A stretch of DNA of 64,000 bases, taken from positions 1-64,000 of the forward strand of contig NZ_BAAAIV010000012.1 in assembly GCF_039526245.1 (NCBI RefSeq). The letters run 5' to 3'. The notes below the pieces were generated by a model, which was not told the origin of the DNA, did not search any database, and worked only from the letters and a program-made list of their open reading frames with translations. Made by a program: the position numbers and the translations under genes. This document shows positions 42,713-51,946 of the stretch, one piece after another; position 1 is the stretch's first letter, and each line of letters begins with the position of its first letter. This DNA comes from Arthrobacter_H rhombi. Its GTDB lineage: Bacteria > Actinomycetota > Actinomycetes > Actinomycetales > Micrococcaceae.

Positions 42713-43716
42713 GGTGTGGTGGCCGGCCCGGGGACCGCGGCGGTGAGCCGGCGGACCAGCTCCACCGGGTCCGACCCCCGCGCCCACGCCGCGGGGGAGA
42801 GCACCAGCCGGTGGGCCAGCCCCGGGACCGCGACGGTCTTGACGTCCTCCGGCACCACGTAGGCCCGGCCGTCCAGGGCGGCCACCGCGCGCGCCAGCAG
42901 CACCAGGGCCTGGGAGCCTCGGGGGGAGGCGCCCACCTGCACCTCGTCCAGGTCGCGGCTGGCGGCGGCGAGGCGGACCGCATAGGCGACGATGTCCGGC
43001 GAGACCGGGATCCGAGCCAGCTCCTCCTGCAGGTCGCGCAGTCCCGCGGGGTCCAGCACGGGATCCAGCACCGGCTCGGCGAGCCCGCGCACCAGCCGGC
43101 GTCCTACGATGTCGGCCTCGGCGTCGGGCGTGGGGTAGCCCAGCGACAGGCGGACCAGGAAGCGGTCCAACTGCGCCTCCGGCAGCGGATAGGTTCCCTC
43201 GACCTCGACGGGGTTCGAGGTGGCAAAGACATGGAACGGCACCGGCAGCGTCCGCGTGGCCCCCTCCACTGAGACCTGCCCCTCGGCCATGGCCTCCAGC
43301 AGTGCCGATTGCGTCTTCGGGGAGGTGCGGTTGATCTCGTCGGCCAGCAGCAGGCCCGTGAACACCGGCCCCGGCTGGAAATCGAAGGTGCGCTCCACCG
43401 GATCGAAGATCGAGGAACCGGTGACGTCGGAGGGCAGCAGGTCCGGGGTGCACTGGAGCCTGCGGAACCCCAGGCCGAGGGTCTGCGCCAGCGACCGGGC
43501 CACCAGGGTCTTGCCCAGCCCGGGCATGTCCTCGAAGAGCACATGCCCGCCGGCCAGGACCGCGGCCAGCGCCAGGCGCAGCGGTTCGCGGGTGCCCACC
43601 ACCGCCCGGCCGACGCTCTCGAGGACGGAGGCGCCGGCGGCTGCAATGCGCTCGACGGCCGGTTCGGCGTTCCCGGTGCCGGGGTGGGGGCCGGCCGGGA
43701 CGGGGCGTTCGGTCAT
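42709..43716 (-). CDS. MoxR-family AAA ATPase
   Basis: 335-aa AAA+ chaperone-like ATPase. Walker A variant GHVLFEDMPGLGKT (about 54-67), Walker B LLADEINRTSPKTQSALLEAM (about 123-143), sensor FATSNPVEVEGTYPLPEAQLDRF (about 168-190). The GxxGxGKT loop and DEINR are typical of MoxR. Works with the adjacent DUF58 protein. ATG 43716 overlaps the preceding stop as ATGA. Confidence 0.93.
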   Translation of the reverse strand: MTERPVPAGPHPGTGNAEPAVERIAAAGASVLESVGRAVVGTREPLRLALAAVLAGGHVLFEDMPGLGKTLVARSLAQTLGLGFRRLQCTPDLLPSDVTGSSIFDPVERTFDFQPGPVFTGLLLADEINRTSPKTQSALLEAMAEGQVSVEGATRTLPVPFHVFATSNPVEVEGTYPLPEAQLDRFLVRLSLGYPTPDAEADIVGRRLVRGLAEPVLDPVLDPAGLRDLQEELARIPVSPDIVAYAVRLAAASRDLDEVQVGASPRGSQALVLLARAVAALDGRAYVVPEDVKTVAVPGLAHRLVLSPAAWARGSDPVELVRRLTAAVPGPATTP

Positions 43717-44231
43717 GGGGTTCCTTTCGAGGGGGCAGTGGCCGGGCCCAGGGCCGGGCCCAGCGGGTCGGCGAGAAAGGCCCGGACCTCGTGGGCGGCC
43801 GCCGTCGCCTGCCGGGCGGTCAGGTCGTGGCCCGCGGCCAGTTCACGCTGCACGATGGCGGTCGCCGGGCCCACGGCTGCGGCGCCACCCGCGAGGCGGG
43901 CCGCCGTCCCCACCGCTTGTTCCAGGGCCCGTGCAGCGGGGGAGTGGCGGTGCAGGCGCCGGGCCAGCAGGGCGAAGGCGGTGGTGCGGAAGGCCTCGTT
44001 GCCGTTCGCGGGCCGTCCGGGGGCGAGCATGGCCCGCCCGGAGAAGGTCAGCAGCGGGAACAGGGTGAACAGGTATCCCAGGCAGATTCCCAGCGCGGTG
44101 AACAAGGCGACGTGGCCGGGATCGATGCGGGTGTAGAGGCAAAAGGCCAGGGCCAGGGCGCCGAAGCACAGCGGCCCGATCCACGCCGTCGGCCGCCGTG
44201 CGCCGGGAGGGCGGCGTCTGGAGCGCCTCAT
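43713..44231 (-). CDS. Hypothetical membrane protein of the MoxR cassette
   Basis: Not recognised. 172 aa; two hydrophobic segments near residues 18-36 and 42-64, then a cytoplasmic-type helical region. Basic N-terminus (MRRSRRRPPGARR). Joined by ATGA overlaps on both sides, so it is made together with DUF4129 and MoxR proteins. Confidence 0.65.
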   Translation of the reverse strand: MRRSRRRPPGARRPTAWIGPLCFGALALAFCLYTRIDPGHVALFTALGICLGYLFTLFPLLTFSGRAMLAPGRPANGNEAFRTTAFALLARRLHRHSPAARALEQAVGTAARLAGGAAAVGPATAIVQRELAAGHDLTARQATAAAHEVRAFLADPLGPALGPATAPSKGTP

Positions 44232-44983
44232 GTCCGGGTCCCCGTGCGGGCCCGGCCGGAGGCGCCGACGTCGGCGGCCAGGCGGGCGAAATCGGCCCCG
44301 GCCTGGCGCACCTGGCCGGGGTCGGGCTGGAAGCCGGGCACCGCGACGTCGTACCTGACCCGTTCATAGAGGGCCAGCAGCCGGGCCAGGGGCGGCGCGG
44401 CCACGCCGAAGGCCGCCAGCATGGCCGCGGCCTGCTCGGTCGGCGTCAAGGCCCGGTCCCGCCGCAGGCCGTGGGCGGCCGCCAGGCGTTCGAGTTCGGC
44501 CCAGCAGGCAATGATGCCCGGTCCGGCCTGTGCCGGCGTGGCGTCCACCAGGGAAGTCTGCGCCCGGGCCAGCGTGGCGGCGACCTCGGCACGCAGTCGC
44601 GCCTCCGCGGCAATGTCGTCGACCGGGACGGCCGGGGGCGGGTCGGCGGCGCGGGCACCCCGGCGCAACGAGAGCGCCATGCCGACCACGAACAGGACGA
44701 CGACGCCGAACAGGACCGCCGCAATTGCCTGCCCGATCCTGCCGATCGCCGCATCGTCAGGTCGGTGCCCGGCGCCGGTGTCCTCCTCGGCAGGCGCGGA
44801 GGACGCCGGCGCTGCGGCCGGCTGGGTAATGTCCGGCGCCGGCAGCACCAGCCCCTGCGGGCTGTGGTGGGTCATCGACGGCAGGGCAGCGGCGCCGAAG
44901 ACGACCAGCAGCGCACCAAGGAAGACGAGCACGAACACGGCGGGCGGCCGTGGCAGCCGTCGACCGGTGCGGTCCCCGTCCAT
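44228..44983 (-). CDS. DUF4129 domain-containing membrane protein
   Basis: 251-aa protein with membrane segments near 16-36 and 85-108, and a C-terminal helical domain (CWAELERLAAAHGLRRDRALTPTEQAAAMLAAFG...LARLLALYERVRYDVAVPG) typical of DUF4129. First gene of the five-gene cassette; DUF4129 proteins regularly accompany MoxR and DUF58. ATG 44983. Confidence 0.8.
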   Translation of the reverse strand: MDGDRTGRRLPRPPAVFVLVFLGALLVVFGAAALPSMTHHSPQGLVLPAPDITQPAAAPASSAPAEEDTGAGHRPDDAAIGRIGQAIAAVLFGVVVLFVVGMALSLRRGARAADPPPAVPVDDIAAEARLRAEVAATLARAQTSLVDATPAQAGPGIIACWAELERLAAAHGLRRDRALTPTEQAAAMLAAFGVAAPPLARLLALYERVRYDVAVPGFQPDPGQVRQAGADFARLAADVGASGRARTGTRT

Positions 44984-45131
44984 GCTTTCCCCGTCCCTGT
45001 GAAGCAGTTGGTTCGGAATCTACCAGCCACGGGGCCCGAGCGGGAGGGGTGCGCCGGGGCCCGGTCCGGGCACGGCCGCCGCGTCGGTGACCAGCGGATT
45101 CACCGAGTCGGGGAGCGGGCGCTACGCCCGT

Positions 45132-45137
45132 TATCCT
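45132..45137 (+). promoter_or_regulatory. Leaderless -10 of argS
   Basis: TATCCT six bases before the GTG at 45144; G-rich spacer. No -35 seen. Confidence 0.5.
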
Positions 45138-45143
45138 TGGGGG

Positions 45144-46784
45144 GTGACTCCTGAAGAACTCTCCCTCGCCATTTCCGCCTGCCTGCGCGACGCCGTCGAC
45201 GCCGGTGAATTCGCCGTCGACGTCCCCGACGAGGTGCGGGTGGAGCGACCGAAGAGCCGCGAACACGGCGACTGGGCGACGAACATCGCCCTGCAGCTGG
45301 GCAAGAAGGCCGGCATGAACCCGCGCGAATTCGCCACCGTGCTGCGCGGGCGCCTGGTGGAGATCCCCGGCGTCACCGCCGTGGAGATCGCCGGACCCGG
45401 ATTCCTGAACATCACCGTCGACGCCGCCGCCGCCGGCGAACTGGCGAAGGCGATCGTCGAGGCGGGCGCGGCCTACGGCTCCAACCAGGCGCTCGCCGGC
45501 CATGTGGTGAACATGGAGTTCGTCTCCGCCAACCCCACGGGACCGCTGCACATCGGGCACACGCGCTGGGCCGCCCTGGGCGACTCGATTGCCCGGGTGC
45601 TTAAGGCCAGCGGCGCCTCGGTGACCAGCGAGTACTACATCAACGACGCCGGCAACCAGATGAACGTCTTCGCCCAATCGGTCTACAACCGCCTGCACTC
45701 CCTGCCGGTTCCCGAGGGCGGCTACCCCGGCGAATACATCGCCGACCTGGCCCACCAGGTCGCCGCCCAGCACCCCGGGATCCGCGAGCTCACCGAGGAA
45801 GCCGCCCTGCCGGTGGTCCGGGAGCTGGCCTACACCGCGCAGCTGGCCGACATCCAGGAGACCCTCGCCGACTTCGGGGTCGCCTTCGACGTGTTCTTCT
45901 CCGAACAGCAGCTGCACTCCGGCGGCGCCGTGGAGGAGGCCGTGGAACGGCTGCGCGGGCAGGGCCACGTCTTCGACCAGGACGGGGCACAGTGGCTGCG
46001 CACCACCGACTTCGGCGACGACAAGGACCGCGTGTTGATCCGCGCCAATGGGGAACCGACCTACTTCGCCGCCGACGCCGCGTACTACCTGTCCAAGAAG
46101 GACCGGGGCTTCCCGGAGAAGATCTACCTCCTCGGCGCGGACCACCACGGATACGTCTCCCGCCTGCGCGCCATCGCGGCCTGCGCCGGGGACGATCCGC
46201 AGCACAACATCGAGATCCTCATCGGCCAGCTGATTTCCGTCAACGGGGCCAAGCTGTCCAAGCGTGCCGGCAACATCATCGAGCTGCGCGACCTGATCAA
46301 CTGGCTCGGGGCCGATGCTCTGCGCTATTCGCTGGGCCGCTACCCCGCGGACTCGCCGATGGCCCTGGACCCGGAACTGCTGAAGAAGAACACCAACGAC
46401 AACCCGGTGTTCTACGTCCAGTACGCCCATGCGCGCTCCTGCGCCGCCGCACGCACCGCGGTCGCCAAGGGCGTCGAGCGCACCGACTTCGACGCCTCGC
46501 TGCTGACCCACCCCACCGAAAACGAGCTGCTGGCCATGCTGGGGCAGTTCCCCTCCGTCGTCGGCCAGGCAGCCTCCTTCCGCGAACCGCACCGGGTGGC
46601 CCGCCACATCGAGCAGATCGCCGGTGCCTACCACCGCTGGTACGCCGCCTGCCGCGTCACCCCGGTCAACGACGAGGCGGTGGAGCCGATCCACCGCACC
46701 CGCCTCTGGCTCAACGACGCCACCACCCAGGTCCTGGCCAACGGGCTGGACCTGCTCGGCGTCTCGGCACCGGAGAAGATGTAG
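45144..46784 (+). CDS. argS: Arginyl-tRNA synthetase
   Basis: 546-aa class Ia synthetase. N-terminal tRNA-binding domain, then PTGPLHIGHTRWAALGDSIARVL (HIGH at about 134-137) and the KMSKS counterpart KLSKRAGN (about 370-377). Full length. GTG 45144 begins MTPEELSLAIS, the usual actinobacterial start; upstream in-frame ATG 45087 adds 19 unconserved residues. lysA begins 2 bp after the stop, so argS leads the amino-acid operon, an order also known in corynebacteria and mycobacteria. Confidence 0.96.
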   Translation: MTPEELSLAISACLRDAVDAGEFAVDVPDEVRVERPKSREHGDWATNIALQLGKKAGMNPREFATVLRGRLVEIPGVTAVEIAGPGFLNITVDAAAAGELAKAIVEAGAAYGSNQALAGHVVNMEFVSANPTGPLHIGHTRWAALGDSIARVLKASGASVTSEYYINDAGNQMNVFAQSVYNRLHSLPVPEGGYPGEYIADLAHQVAAQHPGIRELTEEAALPVVRELAYTAQLADIQETLADFGVAFDVFFSEQQLHSGGAVEEAVERLRGQGHVFDQDGAQWLRTTDFGDDKDRVLIRANGEPTYFAADAAYYLSKKDRGFPEKIYLLGADHHGYVSRLRAIAACAGDDPQHNIEILIGQLISVNGAKLSKRAGNIIELRDLINWLGADALRYSLGRYPADSPMALDPELLKKNTNDNPVFYVQYAHARSCAAARTAVAKGVERTDFDASLLTHPTENELLAMLGQFPSVVGQAASFREPHRVARHIEQIAGAYHRWYAACRVTPVNDEAVEPIHRTRLWLNDATTQVLANGLDLLGVSAPEKM

Positions 46785-46786
46785 CC

Positions 46787-48205
46787 GTGGCCGCCTCGAA
46801 CCTGGCCCCCGACTGGCTGTCCTACCCCGATGACGCGAACGCCCTGCGACCGGGGCAGTGGGCCGCCGGCGTCGCGCGCACCGGGGACGGCGAGCTCGCC
46901 GTCCAGGGACTGCGCGTGGGCGAGCTGGCCCGCGAGCACGGCACCCCGCTGTTCGTGCTGGACGAGGACGATTTCCGCTCCCGCGCCGCCGGCTTCCGCG
47001 ACGCGTTCAATGCGGCCTTCGGGCAGCTGTGCGGCGGGGTCGACGTCTACTATGCCGGCAAGGCGTTCCTGTGCACCGAGGTCGCCCGCTGGGTGACCGA
47101 GGAGGGGCTGCGGCTGGACACCTGCTCCGGCGGCGAGCTCGCCGTGGCCCGGCGCGCCGGGGTCCCGGCCGCGAACCTGGGCCTGCACGGGAACAACAAG
47201 TCCACCGCCGAGATCGAGACGGCCCTGGGAATGGGGCTGGGCCGGATCGTGGTGGACAGCCAGGACGAGCTCGAACGCGTCGCCGCCATCGCCGGGCGGC
47301 TCGGCACCACCGCCAACGTCATGCTCCGGCTGACCCCCGGCGTGCATGCCAGCACCCACGAATTCATCGCCACCGCCCACGAGGACCAGAAGTTCGGCCT
47401 CTCCATGGTGGCGGACGACGCCGGTGCCTCGCCGGCCGCCGCGGCCGTCGCCTTCGCGCTGGGCGCACCCACCATCACCCTGCTGGGCATCCACGCGCAC
47501 ATCGGCTCACAGATCTTCGAGGCCGAGGGGTTCGAAATGGCCGCCCGCAAGATGCTCGGCTTCCTTGCCGCCATCCGCGACGAGCACGGGGTCCAGCTGC
47601 CGGAGCTGGACCTGGGCGGCGGCTACGGCATCGCCTACACCGAGGCCGACACCCCGCGGGAGCCCGCCGACCTCGCCCAGGCGATGGCCGCCGTCGTGCA
47701 GGAGGAAGCCGCCGCGCTCTCCCTGGCGGTCCCTCGCATCTCCATCGAGCCGGGCCGGGCCATCGCCGGGCCCGGCACCTTCACCCTCTACGAGGCCGGG
47801 GTGCGCAAGACGGTGGCGGTCGACGCCGACGGGGGCACGCTGCCGCGGCGCTACGTCTCCGTCGACGGCGGGATGAGCGACAACGCCCGCCCGGTCCTCT
47901 ACGACGCGGACTACACCGCCGTGCTGGCCTCGCGTGTGACGGATAGCGAACCGATTATGTCCCGCGTGGTTGGAAAGCACTGCGAAAGTGGTGACATAGT
48001 CGTGCGGGACGTTTACCTGCCGGACGATGTGGCGGCGGGCGACCTGCTCGCGGTCCCCGGGACCGGGGCCTACTGCTGGGCATTGGCCAGCAACTACAAC
48101 TACCTGGCCCGCCCTGCGGTCGTCGCCGTTCGCGGCGGCACGGCCCGCACCATCATCCGCAGGGAAACCGAAGACGATTTGTTGGCCCGTGACATGGGAG
48201 CGTAG
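46787..48205 (+). CDS. lysA: Diaminopimelate decarboxylase
   Basis: 472-aa PLP enzyme, last step of lysine synthesis. Lys for PLP in VYYAGKAFLC (about 87-96), HIGSQIFEAEGF, ELDLGGGYGIAYT, EPGRAIAGPGTF and the C-terminal CESGDIVVRD motif with the catalytic Cys, then GTGAYCWALASNYN. GTG 46787 with GGAGAAG upstream. Full length. Confidence 0.96.
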   Translation: MAASNLAPDWLSYPDDANALRPGQWAAGVARTGDGELAVQGLRVGELAREHGTPLFVLDEDDFRSRAAGFRDAFNAAFGQLCGGVDVYYAGKAFLCTEVARWVTEEGLRLDTCSGGELAVARRAGVPAANLGLHGNNKSTAEIETALGMGLGRIVVDSQDELERVAAIAGRLGTTANVMLRLTPGVHASTHEFIATAHEDQKFGLSMVADDAGASPAAAAVAFALGAPTITLLGIHAHIGSQIFEAEGFEMAARKMLGFLAAIRDEHGVQLPELDLGGGYGIAYTEADTPREPADLAQAMAAVVQEEAAALSLAVPRISIEPGRAIAGPGTFTLYEAGVRKTVAVDADGGTLPRRYVSVDGGMSDNARPVLYDADYTAVLASRVTDSEPIMSRVVGKHCESGDIVVRDVYLPDDVAAGDLLAVPGTGAYCWALASNYNYLARPAVVAVRGGTARTIIRRETEDDLLARDMGA

Positions 48206-48212
48206 ATAACAC

Positions 48213-49520
48213 GTGAAGAAACTCAGGGTGGCCCTGCTCGGCTGCGGCAATGTCGGATCACAGGTGGCACGAATCCTGTTGGACGACGCCAGTGAACTGA
48301 CCACACGGGTGGGCGCCGAGCTCGAGCTCGCCGGCATCGCGGTACGCAACACCGCGGCACGGCGTGACGTCGAGTTGCCCGCGTCGCTGTTCACCACCGA
48401 TGCCGAGGCGCTCATCGACGACGCCGACATCGTCATCGAGCTCATGGGCGGGCTGGAACCGGCGGCGACGCTGATCCGCCGGGCCATCGACGGCGGTGCC
48501 ACGGTGGTCACCGGGAACAAGGCGCTGCTGGCCAAGGACCTGCCCGGGCTGTCCGCCCGCGCCGGGGACGCCGGCGTCCAGCTCGCCTACGAGGCGGCGG
48601 TTGCCGGGGCCATCCCGATCCTGCGGCCCATCCGTGATTCGCTGGCCGGTGACCGGATCACCAAGGTCATGGGCATCGTCAACGGCACCACGAACTACAT
48701 CCTGGACGCCATGGACACCACCGGCGCCGCCTTCGATGACGCTCTGGCCCGGGCCAAGGAACTCGGTTACGCCGAGGCCGACCCCACCGCTGACATCGAG
48801 GGGCACGACGCCGCCGCGAAGGCGGCCATCCTGGCCACCCTGTCCTTCCATGCGCCGTTCGACCTGGACGACGTGCACTGCGAGGGCATCACCGCCGTCA
48901 CCGCCGAAGACGTCGCCGCGGCACGTCAACAGGGCATGGTCATCAAGTTGCTGGCCATCGCCGAGCGCCTCGGCGACGGCAACGGCTCCGAGGGCGTCGG
49001 CGTGCGGGTCCACCCCACGCTGATCCCACGCGTCCACCCGCTGGCCGCCGTCCACGGCGCGTTCAATGCGGTGTTCGTCGAGGCCGACAACGCCGGGGAG
49101 CTGATGTTCTACGGCCAGGGGGCCGGCGGCAAGCCCACCGCGTCCGCAGTGGTCGGCGACGTCGTCTCCGCAGCACGCCGTGTGGTGCTGGGTGGACCCG
49201 GACGCACCGAGGCCACCACCGGAACCGTACGGGCCCTGCCCATCGAGGCCGTCTCCACCAGCTACAGCATCGGGCTGCGCGTCAACGACAAGACCGGCGT
49301 GCTGGCCAAGATCGCCACGATCTTCACCGACCGTGGGGTCTCCATCGAATCCATGCGCCAGATCCCCGAGCCCGTCGACGGGGACGAACCCGGATCGGCC
49401 ACGCTGCGCTTCGTCACCCACCAGGGCAGCGAGGCCGCCCTGGCCGCCACCGTGGCGGACATCGAGGCCCTGAAGGTCGTCACCGCCGTTACATCAGTAC
49501 TGAGAGTCGAAGGAAACTAA
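48213..49520 (+). CDS. hom: Homoserine dehydrogenase
   Basis: 435-aa NAD(P)-dependent enzyme making homoserine for threonine and methionine. Rossmann motif LLGCGNVGSQVA (about 8-19), catalytic region GIVNGTTNYILD and AEADPTADIEGHDAAAKAAILA, and a C-terminal ACT domain (about 350-430, GLRVNDKTGVLAKIATIFTDRGVSIESM), the site of threonine feedback in this type. GTG start; thrC begins at the base after the stop. Confidence 0.96.
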   Translation: MKKLRVALLGCGNVGSQVARILLDDASELTTRVGAELELAGIAVRNTAARRDVELPASLFTTDAEALIDDADIVIELMGGLEPAATLIRRAIDGGATVVTGNKALLAKDLPGLSARAGDAGVQLAYEAAVAGAIPILRPIRDSLAGDRITKVMGIVNGTTNYILDAMDTTGAAFDDALARAKELGYAEADPTADIEGHDAAAKAAILATLSFHAPFDLDDVHCEGITAVTAEDVAAARQQGMVIKLLAIAERLGDGNGSEGVGVRVHPTLIPRVHPLAAVHGAFNAVFVEADNAGELMFYGQGAGGKPTASAVVGDVVSAARRVVLGGPGRTEATTGTVRALPIEAVSTSYSIGLRVNDKTGVLAKIATIFTDRGVSIESMRQIPEPVDGDEPGSATLRFVTHQGSEAALAATVADIEALKVVTAVTSVLRVEGN

Positions 49521-50621
49521 GTGGCCCACCAGTGGCGCGGAGTCATCCGCGAATACGCATCCCGCCTGCCCGTCAACGAGTCCACCCGGATCATCACGCT
49601 GGGGGAGGGTGGCACCCCGCTGGTCTTCGCCCCGGCGCTCTCCGAGCTCACCGGCTCCGAGGTGTACCTGAAGGTCGAGGGGATGAACCCCACCGGCTCC
49701 TTCAAGGACCGCGGCATGACCATGGCCATCACCGCTGCCGTCGCTGCCGGCGCCCAGGCAGTGGTCTGCGCTTCGACCGGGAACACCTCGGCCTCGGCCG
49801 CGGCGTACGCCACGCAGGCCGGGCTGACCTGCGCCGTGCTGGTTCCGGACGGCAAGATCGCCATGGGCAAGCTCTCCCAGGCCATCGCCCATGGTGCCGA
49901 GTTGCTGCAGGTCAACGGCAACTTCGACAACTGCCTGGACGTGGCCCGCAAACTGTCCGAGAACTACCCGGTCTTCCTGGTGAACTCGGTGAACCCCGCG
50001 CGCATCGAAGGCCAGAAGACCGGCGCTTTCGAGGTCGTGGACTTCCTCGGCGACGCACCGGACTACCATCTGCTGCCCGTCGGCAACGCCGGGAACATCA
50101 CCGCGTACTGGAAGGGCTACAAGGAGTACTCCGAGCCCTACGATTCCGAAACTGCAGGGACGTTGCCCGCGGTGTCCACGAAGCGCCCCATCATGTGGGG
50201 CTTCCAGGCCGCCGGATCCGCGCCGATCGTCGCCGGGCACCCGATCACCGAACCGGACACCATCGCCACCGCCATCCGCATCGGCAATCCCGCCTCCTGG
50301 GAGCAGGCCGAAGCGGCACGGGATGAATCCGGTGGCCTGATCGACGCCGTCACCGACGAGGAGATCCTCGAGGCCCACCGCTGGCTTTCGGCCCGTGAGG
50401 GCGTCTTCGTCGAACCGGCCTCCGCCGCCGGGGTCGCCGGCCTGCTCAAGTACCACGCCGCCGGCGAGGTGCCGAGCGGCAAGAAGATCGTCATCACCGT
50501 CACCGGGCACGGATTGAAGGACCCGCAGTGGGCCCTGCGCAACGCCGATGGCTCCGATGTCACCCCCACCAAGGTGGACTTCGACGTCGTCTCCGTCGCC
50601 AACGCCCTCGGCCTGGCCTGA
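49521..50621 (+). CDS. thrC: Threonine synthase
   Basis: 366-aa PLP enzyme converting O-phosphohomoserine to threonine. PLP Lys in GMNPTGSFKDRGM (about 54-66), ASTGNTSASAAAYA, and LPVGNAGNITAYWKGY for phosphate binding. GTG 49521 directly abuts the hom stop. Short bacterial-type form. Confidence 0.96.
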   Translation: MAHQWRGVIREYASRLPVNESTRIITLGEGGTPLVFAPALSELTGSEVYLKVEGMNPTGSFKDRGMTMAITAAVAAGAQAVVCASTGNTSASAAAYATQAGLTCAVLVPDGKIAMGKLSQAIAHGAELLQVNGNFDNCLDVARKLSENYPVFLVNSVNPARIEGQKTGAFEVVDFLGDAPDYHLLPVGNAGNITAYWKGYKEYSEPYDSETAGTLPAVSTKRPIMWGFQAAGSAPIVAGHPITEPDTIATAIRIGNPASWEQAEAARDESGGLIDAVTDEEILEAHRWLSAREGVFVEPASAAGVAGLLKYHAAGEVPSGKKIVITVTGHGLKDPQWALRNADGSDVTPTKVDFDVVSVANALGLA

Positions 50622-50624
50622 GCG

Positions 50625-51629
50625 ATGGCCTCCAGCAACACGGCCGGCGCGCCCGTCCCGCAGGCTCCGGCGATCGGACCCTCGGTCGCTCCGGGACAGA
50701 GCGTGACCGTCGTCGTGCCGGCAACCACCGCCAACCTGGGCCCGGGCTATGACTGCCTCGGGCTGGCGCTGGGTCTGCATGACACCCTGACGGTCACGAC
50801 CACCGCCGAAACGGGAGTGCACGTGGACATCGAGGGGGAGGGGGCCGGCTGCCTGCCCACCGACTCCAGCCACCTGGTGGCCCGGACCATTCTGGCCCGC
50901 TGGTCAGATGCGGGTGCGGCACCCGCCGGGCTGCGGTTGCAGGCCCGCAACGTCATCCCCCATGGGCGTGGACTCGGCTCCTCTGCCGCCGCGATCGTCT
51001 CGGCGCTCACGGCGGCCGACGCCCTGTTGCCCGCCACGCTGCGCCGCGCGATCACCGACCGCGAGCCGATCTTCGCAGCGGCCGCCCGCTTGGAGGGGCA
51101 CCCGGACAACGTGGCGCCCGCGGTCTTCGGTGCCCTGACGCTGTCGATGCAGGATGACTCCGGATCCACCAGTACCCGGCTCTCGTTGGACGAGCGCATC
51201 GTTCCCGTGGTGGCCGTCCCGGACATCGAACTCTCCACCCGCACGGCACGCTCGCTCCTGCCCGATTCCGTCCCCCATGCCACGGCTGCAGCGAATGGCG
51301 CGCGGGTTGGACTCCTGGTGCATGCCCTGGCCGCGGATCCGTCATTGCTGTTGCCCGCCACCGAAGACCGCCTGCACCAGGGATACCGTGCGCCCGCCAT
51401 GCCGGCCTCGGCAGAGCTGATCGAGCGGTTGCGTGCTGCGGGGCATGCGGCGGTCGTTTCCGGCGCCGGCCCCACCGTGTTGGTGTTGGCCGCCTCCGAG
51501 GACGAGGCGCGCCGGGTCGCCGACATCGTCGCGGCGGCGCCGGGCGACGGGGCCGGGACGACCGGCGTGTCCTGGCGTGTCCTGATGCCCGGCGTCGACC
51601 GCGTCGGTGCTAGACTGGAAGGGCACTAG
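50625..51629 (+). CDS. thrB: Homoserine kinase
   Basis: 334-aa GHMP kinase supplying O-phosphohomoserine to ThrC. Motif 1 VVPATTANLGPGYDCLGLAL (about 28-47), motif 2 PHGRGLGSSAAAIV (about 108-121), motif 3 VSGAGPTVLVLA (about 282-293). The Pro/Ala-rich first 24 residues precede the domain. The rho promoter lies inside its last codons. Confidence 0.95.
   Translation: MASSNTAGAPVPQAPAIGPSVAPGQSVTVVVPATTANLGPGYDCLGLALGLHDTLTVTTTAETGVHVDIEGEGAGCLPTDSSHLVARTILARWSDAGAAPAGLRLQARNVIPHGRGLGSSAAAIVSALTAADALLPATLRRAITDREPIFAAAARLEGHPDNVAPAVFGALTLSMQDDSGSTSTRLSLDERIVPVVAVPDIELSTRTARSLLPDSVPHATAAANGARVGLLVHALAADPSLLLPATEDRLHQGYRAPAMPASAELIERLRAAGHAAVVSGAGPTVLVLAASEDEARRVADIVAAAPGDGAGTTGVSWRVLMPGVDRVGARLEGH
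51611..51616 (+). promoter_or_regulatory. rho promoter -10 (TAGACT)
   Basis: TAGACTGG inside the end of thrB, same strand, implies transcription from about 51623 and a leader of about 325 nt. No good -35. Confidence 0.5.
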
Positions 51630-51946
51630 CGGTATTGACCCCGGTTTCCGGGTCCGTGGCGAGTTGCCACAGCCGGAATCCGGACTCGCGTGGATCGTGC
51701 ACTTCGAGAACCCCACTTTGTGGATCCCATGTGTCGGCCCGACGCGTCACCGCGTGCGGCTTTCAGACTGGCCGTTCCCCGACTCCTGGGGAATCAGACG
51801 GCCACCACACAGGATGAATGCATCAGGACGCCATCGGCTTTCCGCCGCTGCGTCCGGCAGCCGGCCCGCATCTGAAGCGGATCACCGGAAGACAACCCAG
51901 CGGATCGTTCCGACACGATCCGCCTGACGAGGGGGAAGGAACCTTC
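51630..51946 (+). promoter_or_regulatory. Long structured rho 5' leader
   Basis: 317 bp without a convincing gene. Stems visible: TGGCCGT/ACGGCCA enclosing TTCCCC/GGGGAA near 51769-51804, and GCGGATCG (51900-51907) with CGATCCGC (51916-51923) just before the ribosome site. It may serve Rho autoregulation. An in-frame ATG at 51818 would extend Rho by 43 unconserved residues. Confidence 0.5.

Noticed and set aside
51818..51946. 43-residue N-terminal extension of Rho
   Set aside because: The GTG at 51947 has a strong ribosome site and the usual family start; the extension lies in structured leader RNA.
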